Positions 44,592 to 54,217 of a stretch of 64,000 nucleotides of DNA are shown piece after piece; position 1 is the stretch's first letter; the number at the start of each line of letters is the position of its first letter. Below the pieces are notes generated by a model that did not search any database, was not told the DNA's origin, and worked only from the letters and a program-made list of their open reading frames with translations. Source of the DNA: Lacrimispora indolis DSM 755 (lineage in GTDB: Bacteria; Bacillota; Clostridia; Lachnospirales; Lachnospiraceae); the NCBI RefSeq assembly GCF_000526995.1, contig NZ_AZUI01000001.1:1054001-1118000 (forward strand), written 5' to 3'. A program made the position numbers and the translations under genes.

Positions 44592-46654
44592 TTATAGGGA
44601 CTGCAGCGCTTTTTTTAATTCCTCTATGCCTTCTACAGGCTTCATACACGCTCCGTTACGGCAGATATAATAATTACTGCCAGCAGGAGGGACCGGATAA
44701 TCCGCTGTAAAAGGAGCAGCATCTGACAGGGCTTTCTCATTCAAAGGCGTTTTTAAAAGCACACTCATCTCCGGCGTCCGGATCTTTTGTAAGTCCTGTA
44801 TTTCCTTTAATATAGAATCTTCAGCGGAAACACATACAATTTCAGTGGACGGATAAAGAATTCCCTGAAATGCCAGCAGCGAAAAACAATAGTTCGCAGG
44901 GCTTTTCTTTACCTCCTGTGTCAAAAAAGAAATCTGCTTTTCAAGAACGCTCTGCCATTTTATTTTCCCGGTCAGATGATAAAGTTTTTCCAGCACATAG
45001 GCTGCCACAGAGTTTCCGGAGGGAAGGGCTCCATCATATAGCTCTTTGGGCCGGCTGATCAGCTTATCCCTGTCATGAGCATACATATAAAAGCCGCCTT
45101 TAGCCTCATCAAAAAACAGTTCCAGCATCTTTTCCGATATTTCAGAAGCAATATTAAGATACCTTATGTCATAGGAAGCTTCATAAAGTTCCAAAAGACC
45201 AAAGGCATAGAAGGCGTAATCGTCAAGCTGCCCGTCGTGAACTGCATGGCCTTCCCTGTAGCGGATAAAAAGCCTTCCTTTATCAGAGGTCAGATTCCTC
45301 TCTATAAACTGTTGTGATTCCTTAGCTCCATTCAGACACCAGTCATCTCCCAGAACCTGATATGCTTTTGCAAGTGCTCCTATCATAAGCCCATTCCAGG
45401 AAGTCAGTATCTTATCATCTGTGTGAAGGACTGTTCTTGTTATCCGGTAATCATAAAGTTTTTTACACAAATCTTCTAATATTTTGCTTCCAGTATGGTA
45501 ATTCTCATTTTCAATGAGGTTTGGAATATTTTTTCCTTCAAAATTTCCTTTTTCTGAAATTCCAAACCATTTGCAGAATTCTTCTGCATCATCCTTAAGA
45601 ACCTGTTTGATCTCTTCTTTTTGAAAGGTATAAAACTTTCCTTCAACACCTTCGCTGTCAGCATCCTGACCGCAGTAAAATCCACCCTGCTCATCAGTCA
45701 GCACCTCCCGGATGTAGCGGATAATTCCCCTTGATACCCCGGCGTAAAGGCTGTCCCCGGTCATGGCAAATGCTTCCGTATAGGCATAAAGCAGCAGTGC
45801 ATTATCGTACAGCATTTTTTCAAAATGGGGTACCAGCCATTTCTCATCGGTGGAATAGCGGGAAAAACCGCCTCCAATGTGGTCATATATTCCGCCCCTG
45901 TACATCTGCCTAAGGGTCTTTTCCCCTGCCAGAAGAGCGTCTTTATCCTTTTCAAAATAATGATGTCTTAAGAGGAAAATCAGATTGTGGGCCATGGGAA
46001 ACTTGGGAGCACTTCCAAAGCCTCCCCATTTCTCATCAAAGGACCGTTTTAATAAGCTTGCCGCCGATAAAAACAAATCCCTTCCTGGTTCTTTTCCCTC
46101 ATTTTCTGAAGGAGTTTCTTCCTTGTTCAAATATCCGGTTATTTCATCTCCTGCTTCCAGCAGCCTGCTTTTCTCATTTTCCCAAAGCTTCCTGATGGAG
46201 GCAAGAACATCCAGCAGTCCGGCAGAGCCCCATCTTGAATATTTAGGCAGATAGGTCCCGGCGTAAAAAGGCTTTTGTTCCGGCGTCATAATGATCGTAA
46301 GAGGCCATCCCCCGGAACCGGTAAGGGCCTGACAGACTGACATATATACCGAATCAATGTCCGGCCGCTCTTCCCTGTCCACCTTTATGGCCACGTAATA
46401 CTTGTTAAGTACCTCCGCCGCCTCCTGGTCTTCAAAAGATTCATGAGCCATTACATGGCACCAATGACAAGTCAACTACAGCAGACAAGTTACGAATACC
46501 CAATAGATAGGAAAACAGGCTTATCTTCTTGCCTCGCTTTCTCAAATGCTTCTTCCCCCCATGGATACCAATTCACTGGATTATAAGCATGCTGCAGCAG
46601 GTAGGGAGATTTTTCTTTGATTAATCTATTGGGTGTTTCTTTATAATTGTCCAC
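44592..46654 (-). pseudogene. yyaL: yyaL (thioredoxin-domain, DUF255) gene broken by a 20-bp insertion
   Basis: The family protein (SSP411/YyaL, about 680 residues) starts with [23 protein letters not shown]...SIGYSTCHWCHVMxHESF. Here the first 54 codons run from GTG 46654 (after AGGGGG) through IGYS and hit a TAA at 46490-46492. The body resumes in another frame at TCHWCHVMAHESF and continues intact for 626 residues to 44592. Removing the 20 bases at 46473-46492 restores IGYS-TCHWCH in one frame. The insertion is flanked by a 7-base direct repeat ACTTGTC. The body has only a TTG with no ribosome site, so it is probably not translated. The thioredoxin CHWC motif and six-hairpin domain remain. 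Confidence 0.88.
46473..46492 (-). other. 20-bp frameshifting insertion within yyaL
   Basis: Minus strand reads TAACTTGTCTGCTGTAGTTG directly before ACTTGTCATTGGTGC. The copy of ACTTGTC and the order TGC...TGTA also occur in the following native sequence, so the insert may be an imperfect local duplication. Not a multiple of three. Confidence 0.8.
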
Positions 46655-46845
46655 AAGACCACCCCCTTTCAGAATTGCATATATTTGGAATTTACTTTTT
46701 ATTCTGATAGCGTCCCCATTTCTATCCTATATTATACTTTCTCAAATGGCGGGGTACAAGTCATTTCCGCAGACATTGTTTGAACGAACTCTTATTTCTT
46801 TACCAAGAACAAGCCGGCCTTTCCTTGTTTTCGTTTTACCCATAA

Positions 46846-46874
46846 TTGCAATAAGAGGGAGGGTAATGTATAAT
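46846..46874 (+). promoter_or_regulatory. Promoter of the lipoprotein gene
   Basis: -35 TTGCAA (46846-46851), 17-base spacer, -10 TATAAT (46869-46874), 32 bases before the start. Confidence 0.75.
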
Positions 46875-46906
46875 GTTGAATAAATGCAATAACTTAGGAG
46901 GCTGCC

Positions 46907-47776
46907 ATGAAACATTTCCATTATTCTAAGAGAGCAGTTGTTGTCCTGCTCTCATTTATGCTTCTGTCCATACTTAGTGCCTGTTCCCAAAACAACAGCC
47001 GCACTTTCACTACACCAGCCAGTTCCGAACCTTCTTCCAACGAATCTGCTTCTTCTTTGGCATCAAGCGAAAAACCGTTACAGCTATCTTCCAGTCCAAT
47101 CATTTCAGAAGATCAGACGAGCAGTGTTAAATCTTCATCCGGAGATTACAAAATGTTACTGTATACAGAAGTACCCAATAAAAACAGCACTATAAAAATT
47201 CAATATCCAAGTTTCTCCGGCAATGATTCAGATGCGTTAAACACATTAATCTATGATAAAGTGCAAAGTTTTGCAAAAATTGATACATCTCTATTCTCCG
47301 GTGATACCGGCTTAACCATTGACTATCAGTCCGCAGTTACATTGCAAAACAGTAAAATAATCAGCATTGTTTTTTGGGGATCGGGTTATGCTGAAAGCAG
47401 TGCATATCCTGCCAGTAACCTGATTCCTCTTAATATAGACCTTCAGTCTTTGAAAGAGATCACGCTCAAGGATTTATATACAACCGATGCAGATTTTGAA
47501 AAGGTGTTTTTTGATAAGGCTTTCTTCCCCACGGATCCGGTAACCTCATATGATGAAGCAAGTTTTCCGGAAATGCTTAAGCTGCAGTCGCCGGAATATC
47601 AAACAGCTGACCCTTTCAGCATACCGGATAATGTTTCCTGTTTTCTTAAGCCTGACGGCCTTGTGTTGAGTATGCCGGCTGTACATGCAACGGGATCTGA
47701 TCACTTCGAAGCTCAGCTTCAATCCAGTGATATACAGCAGTTTTATTTGCCCACACAGAATTATTGGGAAAATTGA
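46907..47776 (+). CDS. Lipoprotein with DUF4163/DUF3298-like extracellular domain
   Basis: 289 residues. Lipoprotein signal (VVVLLSFMLLSILSAC, Cys at about 26), a 45-residue Ser/Pro-rich linker, then a domain with IKIQYPSFSGNDSDALNTLIYDKVQSF, YQSAVTLQNSKIISIVFWGSGYAESSAYP and DLQSLKEITLKDLY. This layout resembles the DUF4163-DUF3298 module found on extracellular proteins of Firmicutes (moderate confidence). No enzyme domain is attached. Outer face of the cell membrane is inferred. GGAGG before the ATG. Confidence 0.75.
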   Translation: MKHFHYSKRAVVVLLSFMLLSILSACSQNNSRTFTTPASSEPSSNESASSLASSEKPLQLSSSPIISEDQTSSVKSSSGDYKMLLYTEVPNKNSTIKIQYPSFSGNDSDALNTLIYDKVQSFAKIDTSLFSGDTGLTIDYQSAVTLQNSKIISIVFWGSGYAESSAYPASNLIPLNIDLQSLKEITLKDLYTTDADFEKVFFDKAFFPTDPVTSYDEASFPEMLKLQSPEYQTADPFSIPDNVSCFLKPDGLVLSMPAVHATGSDHFEAQLQSSDIQQFYLPTQNYWEN

Positions 47777-47852
47777 TTGCTTCTGGCCTATGCAAACCTT
47801 ATTATCACAGGATTTAGTCCCATACCAGTATATTTATAAAATGCCTTTCTAT

Positions 47853-49013
47853 CTATTTATTCTTAATCCGGTTAACCCGTTCAACCAATATGATCATAAC
47901 TACAGCAAATATCATCAGGTAGAAGGGGTATAGCCGGATCGTCACGTATTCTGCTATAACTCCCATCAAAAGAGGCATAAGGGCGGCTCCCACGTAAGCA
48001 CACGCCATCTGAATGCCCATAATAGCCTGTGATAATTCTTTGCCAAAATTCTCCGGGGTCTCATGAAGCAGGCAGGGATATACAGGGGCACAGCCTATTC
48101 CGATCAAAATGAATCCTGCACACAGAAATATGTTTCCCTGAACCAGCAATACCGCCAGGATGCCCAGGATCATAATTCCCTGTCCTATGCGGATCATTTC
48201 TTTATTGGATAATTTCATGGCAGCAAAACCATTTAAAAACCTTCCAGAAGTGATGCCAAAGAAAAATAAAGAAGCCCATTTTGCCGCTGTGTCCGGTGAA
48301 ATTCCTTTTTCCATTACCATATAGCTGCTGCTCCACAGCCCAGTGGTGGATTCCAAGGCGCAATAGCAAAAGAAAGCAGCAAGGATAGGCTTTGCTCCTT
48401 TAAGCTTAAGCAATTCTTTTATGGTTAAATTCGGCTTATCCCCGGTTTCTTCCTCAGTTTCCTGACGGCTTTTCCTCCAAAGAGGAAGTGAAAATACCAG
48501 CATTGCAGTCAATACCATTTGAATAATAGAAACAGAACGGTATCCCATGGACCAGGACATGCCCCCGGTCAGGAAATGCCCCATAATGTAAGGACCAAGG
48601 GTTGCCCCGACACCCCAAAAGCAATGAAGCCAGCTCATATGCCTGGCCTTGTAATGAAGAGCCACAAAATTATTCAAGGCTGCATCCACGGAGCCGGCTC
48701 CCAATCCATAAGGAACCGCCCACAGGCACAGGGCCGGAAAAGAGGGAGAAACGGAAAATCCCCACAAGGCTGCGGCAGTCATTCCCACACTGACGGCAGT
48801 CACTTTGCCTGTACCGAATTTTTTAATAAGCCGGTCGCTGTTTAAGCTTGAAATAACAGTGCCTCCTATTATAATCGTAGAAATAATACCCGCATAGGAC
48901 AGAGGAACCTGAAGCTGCCGGTACATGGTAGGCCATGCAGATCCAAGAAGCGAATCCGGTAATCCAAGGCTGATAAAGGATATGTAGATAATGACAAGTA
49001 ATATAGATAGCAT
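47853..49013 (-). CDS. Major facilitator superfamily transporter
   Basis: 386 residues from ATG 49013 (GGAGGA upstream; the longer frame begins at a TTG overlapping that site). Twelve predicted helices; MFS loop-2 motif SDRLIKKFGTGKV between helices 2 and 3. Resembles FucP/Bmr-like sugar or drug carriers, with LPDSLLGSAWPTMYRQL at the start and HCFWGVGATLGPYIMG in helix 5. Substrate unknown. Divergent from an AraC regulator, which is the likely controller. Confidence 0.88.
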   Translation of the reverse strand: MLSILLVIIYISFISLGLPDSLLGSAWPTMYRQLQVPLSYAGIISTIIIGGTVISSLNSDRLIKKFGTGKVTAVSVGMTAAALWGFSVSPSFPALCLWAVPYGLGAGSVDAALNNFVALHYKARHMSWLHCFWGVGATLGPYIMGHFLTGGMSWSMGYRSVSIIQMVLTAMLVFSLPLWRKSRQETEEETGDKPNLTIKELLKLKGAKPILAAFFCYCALESTTGLWSSSYMVMEKGISPDTAAKWASLFFFGITSGRFLNGFAAMKLSNKEMIRIGQGIMILGILAVLLVQGNIFLCAGFILIGIGCAPVYPCLLHETPENFGKELSQAIMGIQMACAYVGAALMPLLMGVIAEYVTIRLYPFYLMIFAVVMIILVERVNRIKNK

Positions 49014-49226
49014 GTATGGTTCCTCCTGCAATATAGTTTATCTGAACTTGCAGAGCAAGTGAGGATAAAAGGGCGGCAAAATGGTGTAATAATGGTTTGC
49101 ATTTCATTTGATGTTTTGATATTATAACATGGTATATAAGTATTTTCCTATATAATACTACTAAAATCTGATATTATCCTATGATGTTCTTATTGTAGTC
49201 TCATTTAAATCCGGGAGGGATTTGTT

Positions 49227-50114
49227 TTGGAACCCTATTTGCTGTCATCTCAAAAACAGGATGTAAACCATGGAACCATCCTTTCACCCTATGCCCATTA
49301 CCACTGTATCATGCCGACGGTTTTGCCTGACGTATTGCTTCACTGGCATGTGGAAGCTGAAATAACTCTAGTTTTAGAAGGGAGCGCCATTTATAAAATC
49401 GGAGAGGAAACCTTTCAATCCCAAAAAGGGGATTTCATCTTTGTGGCTCCTAACACACTGCATTCTGTCCAGCCTTTGCCTGGCATCACCCATATTTCCG
49501 ATACCTTGGTTTTTCATCTGGACATGCTGGGATATTCTCTTATGGACCAATACAGCCTGGCTTATCTTCATCCCATATACAGCGGTTTTCTTCGCCCTCT
49601 TTCCCATATGAGCCAGGATCATCCCTTATATCCGGATTTCTCTGATTGCATCAGCCAGATCTTTCTTTGTGTAAAAAATAAAGATATGTATTTTGAAATG
49701 GCCCTAAAGGAAAAATTACACCATCTTTTTTATCTGTTATTTCAGCATCAGTGCTTTACAAATCCGGATACTGCGGTTCCCATTCCTGCACACGTTGATA
49801 AGGTAAAAAAAGCAGTAAAATATATTCAGGAGAATTATCAGAAATCCATTTCTGTCTGTGAATTGGCAGATTTATGCTATTTCAGCAAAACCCATTTCAT
49901 GAGCTTTTTCAAACAGACTGTGGGAATTACCTGCGCGGAATATATAATCCAGCACCGCCTTAAAGTAGCAGCAAGCCTTTTAAGGGCAACCGGGTTATCT
50001 ATTTCAGATATTGCTTTTGAAAGCGGATTTCACAATCTGTCCAATTTCAACCGTAAATTCAAAAGCCATTATCATGTGACACCGTTGGAATACCGCAGGC
50101 AGCAGATCATATGA
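49227..50114 (+). CDS. AraC-family regulator with cupin sensor domain
   Basis: 295 residues. N-terminal cupin (about 30-120: LHWHVEAEITLVLEGSAIYKIGEETFQSQKGDFIFVAPNTLHSV), which in this group binds a sugar or glycoside. C-terminal pair of helix-turn-helix motifs (about 195-293; SVCELADLCYFSKTHFMSFFKQTVGITCAEYI and ISDIAFESGFHNLSNFNRKFKSHYHVTPLEYR). TTG start with GGGAGGGA seven bases before it. Divergent from the MFS gene. Confidence 0.92.
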   Translation: MEPYLLSSQKQDVNHGTILSPYAHYHCIMPTVLPDVLLHWHVEAEITLVLEGSAIYKIGEETFQSQKGDFIFVAPNTLHSVQPLPGITHISDTLVFHLDMLGYSLMDQYSLAYLHPIYSGFLRPLSHMSQDHPLYPDFSDCISQIFLCVKNKDMYFEMALKEKLHHLFYLLFQHQCFTNPDTAVPIPAHVDKVKKAVKYIQENYQKSISVCELADLCYFSKTHFMSFFKQTVGITCAEYIIQHRLKVAASLLRATGLSISDIAFESGFHNLSNFNRKFKSHYHVTPLEYRRQQII

Positions 50115-50217
50115 TCCGTTATAAGAACAATAAATTTACAGCAGCCATATAGTTTTCCGGTCAATCCGCAATAAACCCGGGTGTTTTTTAGTTTCCCGGT
50201 TTCACACTAATACAGAG

Positions 50218-50253
50218 AAGGTGCGGTTCCGCATCCAGGAACCGCACCTTCAT
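50218..50253. terminator. Perfect hairpin between AraC and deformylase genes
   Basis: GAAGGTGCGGTTCC / GGAACCGCACCTTC, 14-bp perfect stem with a 7-base loop, between convergent genes. T-runs are weak on both sides. Confidence 0.65.
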
Positions 50254-50305
50254 TGTATTTTCATATTCACCCATCTGACGCCATAACAGCTAGAATAAAT
50301 AAAAA

Positions 50306-50761
50306 TCAATCTTCGTTCAATTCTTCTGCCTTATCAATAAATACGATTCCATCCAGGTGGTCTATTTCATGGCAAAGGCATTTTGCCAGAAAATCAGAAG
50401 CATGTATTTCAACTTCACAGCCATTCTCATCCAAAGCTTTTACAACAACAGATTGGGGACGGCGGACCTTCCCCCACCAGCCGGGAAAGCTTAAACAGGC
50501 CTCCGGCTCAAATTGTTCCCCTTGTGCGGATAAGACCTCCGGGTTAATAAGCTTTCTTACACCATCTCCAAGGTCAATAACAACTAATCTTCTCAATATT
50601 CCTATCTGATTGGCAGCTAATGCCCCGCCATTGGGAGTATTATGTAACGTTTCGACCATGTCATCAAGAATCGTCCGTATCCGGTCATTGACCTGTTCCA
50701 CTGGTTTGCTCTTTTTCCTTAAAATGCTGTCATCAAAGGTTCTGATCTCTCTCAACGCCAT
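50306..50761 (-). CDS. def: Peptide deformylase, atypical paralogue
   Basis: Removes formyl from nascent N-terminal Met. 151 residues. Metal-site motifs: motif 1 reads GGALAANQ (45-52) where the usual form is GxGxAAxQ; motif 2 EACLS (87-91) instead of EGCLS; motif 3 HEIDH (131-135) is intact. The catalytic Gln52, Cys89, His131, Glu132 and His135 are all kept, so activity is expected. Its start overlaps an XRE regulator gene by 29 bases. It is not next to fmt or priA, so it is likely a second, separately regulated deformylase. Confidence 0.9.
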   Translation of the reverse strand: MALREIRTFDDSILRKKSKPVEQVNDRIRTILDDMVETLHNTPNGGALAANQIGILRRLVVIDLGDGVRKLINPEVLSAQGEQFEPEACLSFPGWWGKVRRPQSVVVKALDENGCEVEIHASDFLAKCLCHEIDHLDGIVFIDKAEELNED

Positions 50762-50996
50762 TTTTTATACCTCTACTTAAATCTGCACGAGATTTCCTTT
50801 CACTTTCTTCAAATAAAAAAACACGCTCAATCGGCTCATGAAATACCTGTGCGATGTCATAAGCCAGCCAGATAGAAGGTTCATTTTTTTCTGTTTCCAA
50901 TGCATTTATAGCCTGGCGGGAAGTGCCCACAAGCTGTCCTAATTGCTCCTGGGTAATGCCAAGCTTCTCACGTAATTCCTTTATGCGGTTTTTCAT
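50733..50996 (-). CDS. XRE-family helix-turn-helix regulator
   Basis: 87 residues from ATG 50996 (AAAGGGG upstream; the longer frame crosses the promoter). MKNRIKELREKLGITQEQLGQLVGTSRQAINALETEKNEPSIWLAYDIAQVF is a standard short Cro/cI-type domain like those of YgzD-type regulators; the tail is basic. Overlaps def and precedes it in one operon. A perfect palindrome overlaps the promoter, so it probably represses itself and def. Confidence 0.9.
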   Translation of the reverse strand: MKNRIKELREKLGITQEQLGQLVGTSRQAINALETEKNEPSIWLAYDIAQVFHEPIERVFLFEESERKSRADLSRGIKNGVERDQNL

Positions 50997-51033
50997 AATT
51001 CCCCTTTCTGAATGTAATGTTAACCTTACAACC

Positions 51034-51080
51034 AGTATATGATATTTGAAAGAATATGTCAAGTTTACCTGACATATTCT
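51034..51080 (-). promoter_or_regulatory. xre-def promoter with overlapping palindromic operator
   Basis: Minus strand -35 TTGACA (51062-51057), 17-base spacer, -10 TATACT (51039-51034). The -35 lies within one arm of the perfect 11-bp inverted repeat AGAATATGTCA / TGACATATTCT (51051-51080). Confidence 0.85.
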
Positions 51081-51250
51081 GTTATGCCTTCCGGTCATTT
51101 CCTGCATAAGGTCAGAGGCATATCTCATTCACAGCCCATTTTCGCCATTCACATGAATCAAATGGCTTTTTAACAGCACATGTGGTAAACTTTAGTCAAA
51201 CATTTGAATGCAGCTTGCCGGAAATAACAAAAATTTAACGAGGTAAAGGA

Positions 51251-51745
51251 ATGGAAACTATAGAAAAGAAGTTGACTGTACTGTCACGTATTGCAAAAGA
51301 ACTGAATCAGAAAAATGTCACATGGGCCGTCGGAGCCTCTGTGCTGTTATATTTCAAAGGGATCACAAGGGAATTTCACGACATAGACATCATGGTTGCC
51401 GAGGAAGATGAGGAAACATTAAAAGGTGTTTTATTATCTTTGGGAAATCTTCAGCCGCCTGCTCCTAATACCGGCTATAAAACAAAATGCTTCCTGGAAT
51501 TCAATGTTGACGGTGTTGATGTTGATGCAATGGCTGGTTTTATCATTGTCAGCAAAGATAAGGAATACTATTTCCCTTTAAAAAAAGAAAATATCCATGA
51601 TCACACGGAGGTCCATGGAATTACAGTTCCTTTGCAGTCACTGGAGGAATGGCGTAATTACTATGAATTGATGGGACGAGTCGAAAAAGTAAAGATGATT
51701 GATGACAAAAGCCCGCTCACGGATTCCCTATCCGGCCTTGTGTAA
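51251..51745 (+). CDS. Nucleotidyltransferase-fold protein
   Basis: 164 residues. The segment WAVGASVLLYFKGITREFHDIDIMV has the GxS...DxD pattern of the Pol-beta/MNT nucleotidyltransferase fold (Gly28, Ser30, Asp44, Asp46), and a later VDGVDVDAMAG supplies a possible third Asp. Proteins like this include aminoglycoside adenylyltransferase relatives, DUF6036-type proteins and AbiEii-like toxins; no antitoxin partner is adjacent. Substrate unknown. AGGTAAAGGA stands just before the ATG. Confidence 0.7.
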   Translation: METIEKKLTVLSRIAKELNQKNVTWAVGASVLLYFKGITREFHDIDIMVAEEDEETLKGVLLSLGNLQPPAPNTGYKTKCFLEFNVDGVDVDAMAGFIIVSKDKEYYFPLKKENIHDHTEVHGITVPLQSLEEWRNYYELMGRVEKVKMIDDKSPLTDSLSGLV

Positions 51746-51773
51746 GCGGGCTGACTTCATTCATTTTCAGGTA

Positions 51774-52367
51774 TTATTTTCGGAATAATAAAATTTCGTC
51801 TATTAAGCCATATTCCTTTGCCTGCTCAGCCGTCATATAATAATCCCGTTCCATATCCTCCTGGATCTTTTCCAGCGGCTGGCCTGTAAGCCTGCAGTAT
51901 ATCTCATTAAGCTTTCCTTTTGTTTTTTCAAGCCACTCACTGTGGATTCTGATATCCGTAGCCTGTCCCTGCAGGCCGCCGGATATTGACGGCTGGTGGA
52001 TCAGCACTTCACTGTTTTTCAGCGCAAAGCGTTTGCCCTTTTTCCCTGATGCCAGAAGCAATGAGGCCGCACTTCCCGACTGGCCTATGCTGATGGTGGA
52101 AACATCACACTTGATGTAGTTCATGGTATCCATGATGGCGAGCCCATCCGTTACGGAACCGCCGGGACTGTTGATATAAAAGTTAATATCCTTATTGCAG
52201 TCAGCAGATTCCAAAAACAGCATCTGCGCTATGATCAGGCTTGCCGTGTCATTTGTCACCGAGCCGTTAAGCATGACAATACGGTCATTTAACAGTTTGG
52301 AAAAAATATCATAAGAACGCTCTCCGTGGGTTGTCTGTTCAATTACCATGGGGATAAGATTGTTCAT
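51774..52367 (-). CDS. clpP: ClpP-like protease subunit, variant paralogue
   Basis: 197 residues from ATG 52367 (GGAGGT just upstream). Catalytic triad Ser99, His124 and Asp175 is present. The residues around the serine read [15 protein letters not shown], where standard ClpP has IGxAASMGAFLLAxG. The rest is well kept ([45 protein letters not shown]). Degrades proteins with a Clp ATPase. No clpX or tig nearby, so it is likely an accessory ClpP that may form mixed rings (inference). Confidence 0.9.
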   Translation of the reverse strand: MNNLIPMVIEQTTHGERSYDIFSKLLNDRIVMLNGSVTNDTASLIIAQMLFLESADCNKDINFYINSPGGSVTDGLAIMDTMNYIKCDVSTISIGQSGSAASLLLASGKKGKRFALKNSEVLIHQPSISGGLQGQATDIRIHSEWLEKTKGKLNEIYCRLTGQPLEKIQEDMERDYYMTAEQAKEYGLIDEILLFRK

Positions 52368-52386
52368 ATTGACCTCCATGGGCCGT

Positions 52387-52776
52387 TTATGCGGCCATAT
52401 TTGTGATTTTATTAAAGCGGCTGCTGAGACTGATCACATCATCTGTATTGATGCCATGCCTTCTCCGGTATTTCCCCGGCGTCAGCCCATAAATCTTAAA
52501 AAAAGCCCTTGAAAAGGATTCCTGAGAAGCATACTGATATTCCAGAGCAATATCAATGATCGGCTTTTCTGTCCGGATAAGCTCTTCCGCGGCTTTTTCC
52601 ATCCGCCTTCTGGTTATATATCTGGAAACGGATTCCCCTGATAGTTTGTGAAAAATTCTATGATAGTGATATTTTGACAGATAAGCCTTTTTTGCAAGAT
52701 CGTCAAGATCGATCTTGCTGTTTAAATTCTCCTCAATATAGTTAAGTGAATCCCGCACTTTTGAATGATAATCCAT
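52387..52776 (-). CDS. Short AraC-family regulator (DNA-binding domain only)
   Basis: 129 residues, almost entirely the double helix-turn-helix domain: [49 protein letters not shown] and [33 protein letters not shown]. Similar to the DNA-binding half of Rob/SoxS/MarA-like proteins. No sensor domain. GGAG before the ATG. Lies 19 bases before the ClpP gene on the same strand, so it may be in one operon with it. Confidence 0.88.
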   Translation of the reverse strand: MDYHSKVRDSLNYIEENLNSKIDLDDLAKKAYLSKYHYHRIFHKLSGESVSRYITRRRMEKAAEELIRTEKPIIDIALEYQYASQESFSRAFFKIYGLTPGKYRRRHGINTDDVISLSSRFNKITNMAA

Positions 52777-52983
52777 ATACCTGCTCCTTTCCCAAAATAT
52801 ATTATCATTATATACTCTCCAGAGAATTAATTCTTGATAATCTTTGCTTAAATTTGCCGGTTTTTTTCACCATATACACAGAACCTTTCAATCCACTCCT
52901 GACATGAACTGTGGTATTGTGTCCATGCGTATGGTATGATAACTGCAAACGGAAACCCTGAGCCAATAAGGAGAAGCAATTTT

Positions 52984-53255
52984 ATGAACCTTGAAATAAC
53001 CGGCAAAATTAAAGAAGAAGAAGATAAGGAAACCATTTACCAGGGCTTATTGAGCTATAATTTAGCCAAATTGGCAGTAAGCTTTTAAAACAGGCAGAAG
53101 AAACGGCAAAAGAACGAGGATGTCAGTATGTATTTCTGGATACGTTCAGTTTTCAGGCGTCTGTCTTCTATGAAAAGCAGGGGTACAAAAATGTGTTTAC
53201 ATTAGAAGAATATCCTGTAACAGGAAAACGATATTATTTTACTAAAACTTTGTAA
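52984..53255 (+). pseudogene. GNAT acetyltransferase remnant with internal deletion
   Basis: The ATG at 52984 (after AAGGAGAAG) opens MNLEITGKIKEEEDKETIYQGLLSYNLAK and stops after 34 codons. In another frame, from about 53071, the C-terminal half of a GNAT domain follows: IGSKLLKQAEETAKERGCQYVFLDTFSFQASVFYEKQGYKNVF, ending at a TAA at 53253-53255. The join between YNLAK and IGSKLL lacks roughly 50-60 residues of a normal GNAT protein, so there is an internal deletion with frameshift. Not functional as a full enzyme. Confidence 0.8.
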
Positions 53256-53305
53256 AAACCATTCATAATGTCATTTGTTTCAATAAACGGGAGGAGGAAA
53301 CATCA

Positions 53306-54217
53306 TTGAAGAACGTTCATAGAATAGAATTCCACACAGGGAGCAAAGAAGAATTGTTGCCTGATTTTACACCTGATTTTCCATACATTGCCTCCTGCTC
53401 CCAATTGGATCAATTCATGGGACGTTTTGTTCCGTGGCATTGGCATAAACCCGTGGAACTGTTCTACATGGAAAGCGGGAAAATGGAATATTGTACGCCA
53501 AAAGGAACGGTAATATTTCCCGCAGGTTCCGGCGGAATGGTCAATTCCAATGTGCTTCACATGGCAAGGCCTCAGGCGGAATCAGAAAAAAACATTCAGC
53601 TCCTTCATCTTTTTGACCCTTCTTTCATAGCCGGGCAGCAGGGAAGCCGCATCGAGCAAAAATACGTTACTCCAATCACCGCAGCCCCTCAGATTGAAAT
53701 CATCGCACTATATCCTAGTGACCCGGTACAGGGAAAAATTTTAGATACCATTCATGAATCTTTTCATCTTTCTGAGAATGATTTTGGATACGAAATAAAA
53801 TTGCGGGAGACATTATCTGACATCTGGATTCAGCTTCTCGCCGTGTCCCGCCCCCTGTTAAAGGAAAAGGGAGATTCCGGCAAAACAAATGATAAAATAA
53901 AATCAATGATGGTCTTTATCCATGAGCATTATGGAGAAAAGATCTCAATTCCAGAGATTGCCGCCTCCGCTTTTTCCAGCGAACGGGAGTGCTTCCGGAT
54001 ATTCCATGACTGCCTGCACATGACGCCGGTGGAATATATGAAAACCTACCGTTTACAAATGGCCTGTCAAATGCTGGCAAACACCAGGGAAACGATTACG
54101 TATATAAGCCATGCATGCGGATTGGGAAGCAGCAGCTACTTTGGAAAGGTCTTTCGGGAGTACATTGGCACCACGCCCCTGGAATACCGCCGCAGATGGC
54201 AGAATAATGATATATAA
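53306..54217 (+). CDS. AraC-family regulator with cupin sensor domain
   Basis: 303 residues, TTG start at 53306 behind GGGAGGAGG. N-terminal cupin (about 35-100: FVPWHWHKPVELFYMESGKMEYCTPKGTVIFPAGSGGMVNSNVLHM), then double helix-turn-helix at the C-terminus (about 205-300: KISIPEIAASAFSSERECFRIFHDCLHMTPVEYM and ITYISHACGLGSSSYFGKVFREYIGTTPLEYRRR). Target unknown; no divergent partner apart from the decayed GNAT gene upstream. Confidence 0.9.
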   Translation: MKNVHRIEFHTGSKEELLPDFTPDFPYIASCSQLDQFMGRFVPWHWHKPVELFYMESGKMEYCTPKGTVIFPAGSGGMVNSNVLHMARPQAESEKNIQLLHLFDPSFIAGQQGSRIEQKYVTPITAAPQIEIIALYPSDPVQGKILDTIHESFHLSENDFGYEIKLRETLSDIWIQLLAVSRPLLKEKGDSGKTNDKIKSMMVFIHEHYGEKISIPEIAASAFSSERECFRIFHDCLHMTPVEYMKTYRLQMACQMLANTRETITYISHACGLGSSSYFGKVFREYIGTTPLEYRRRWQNNDI

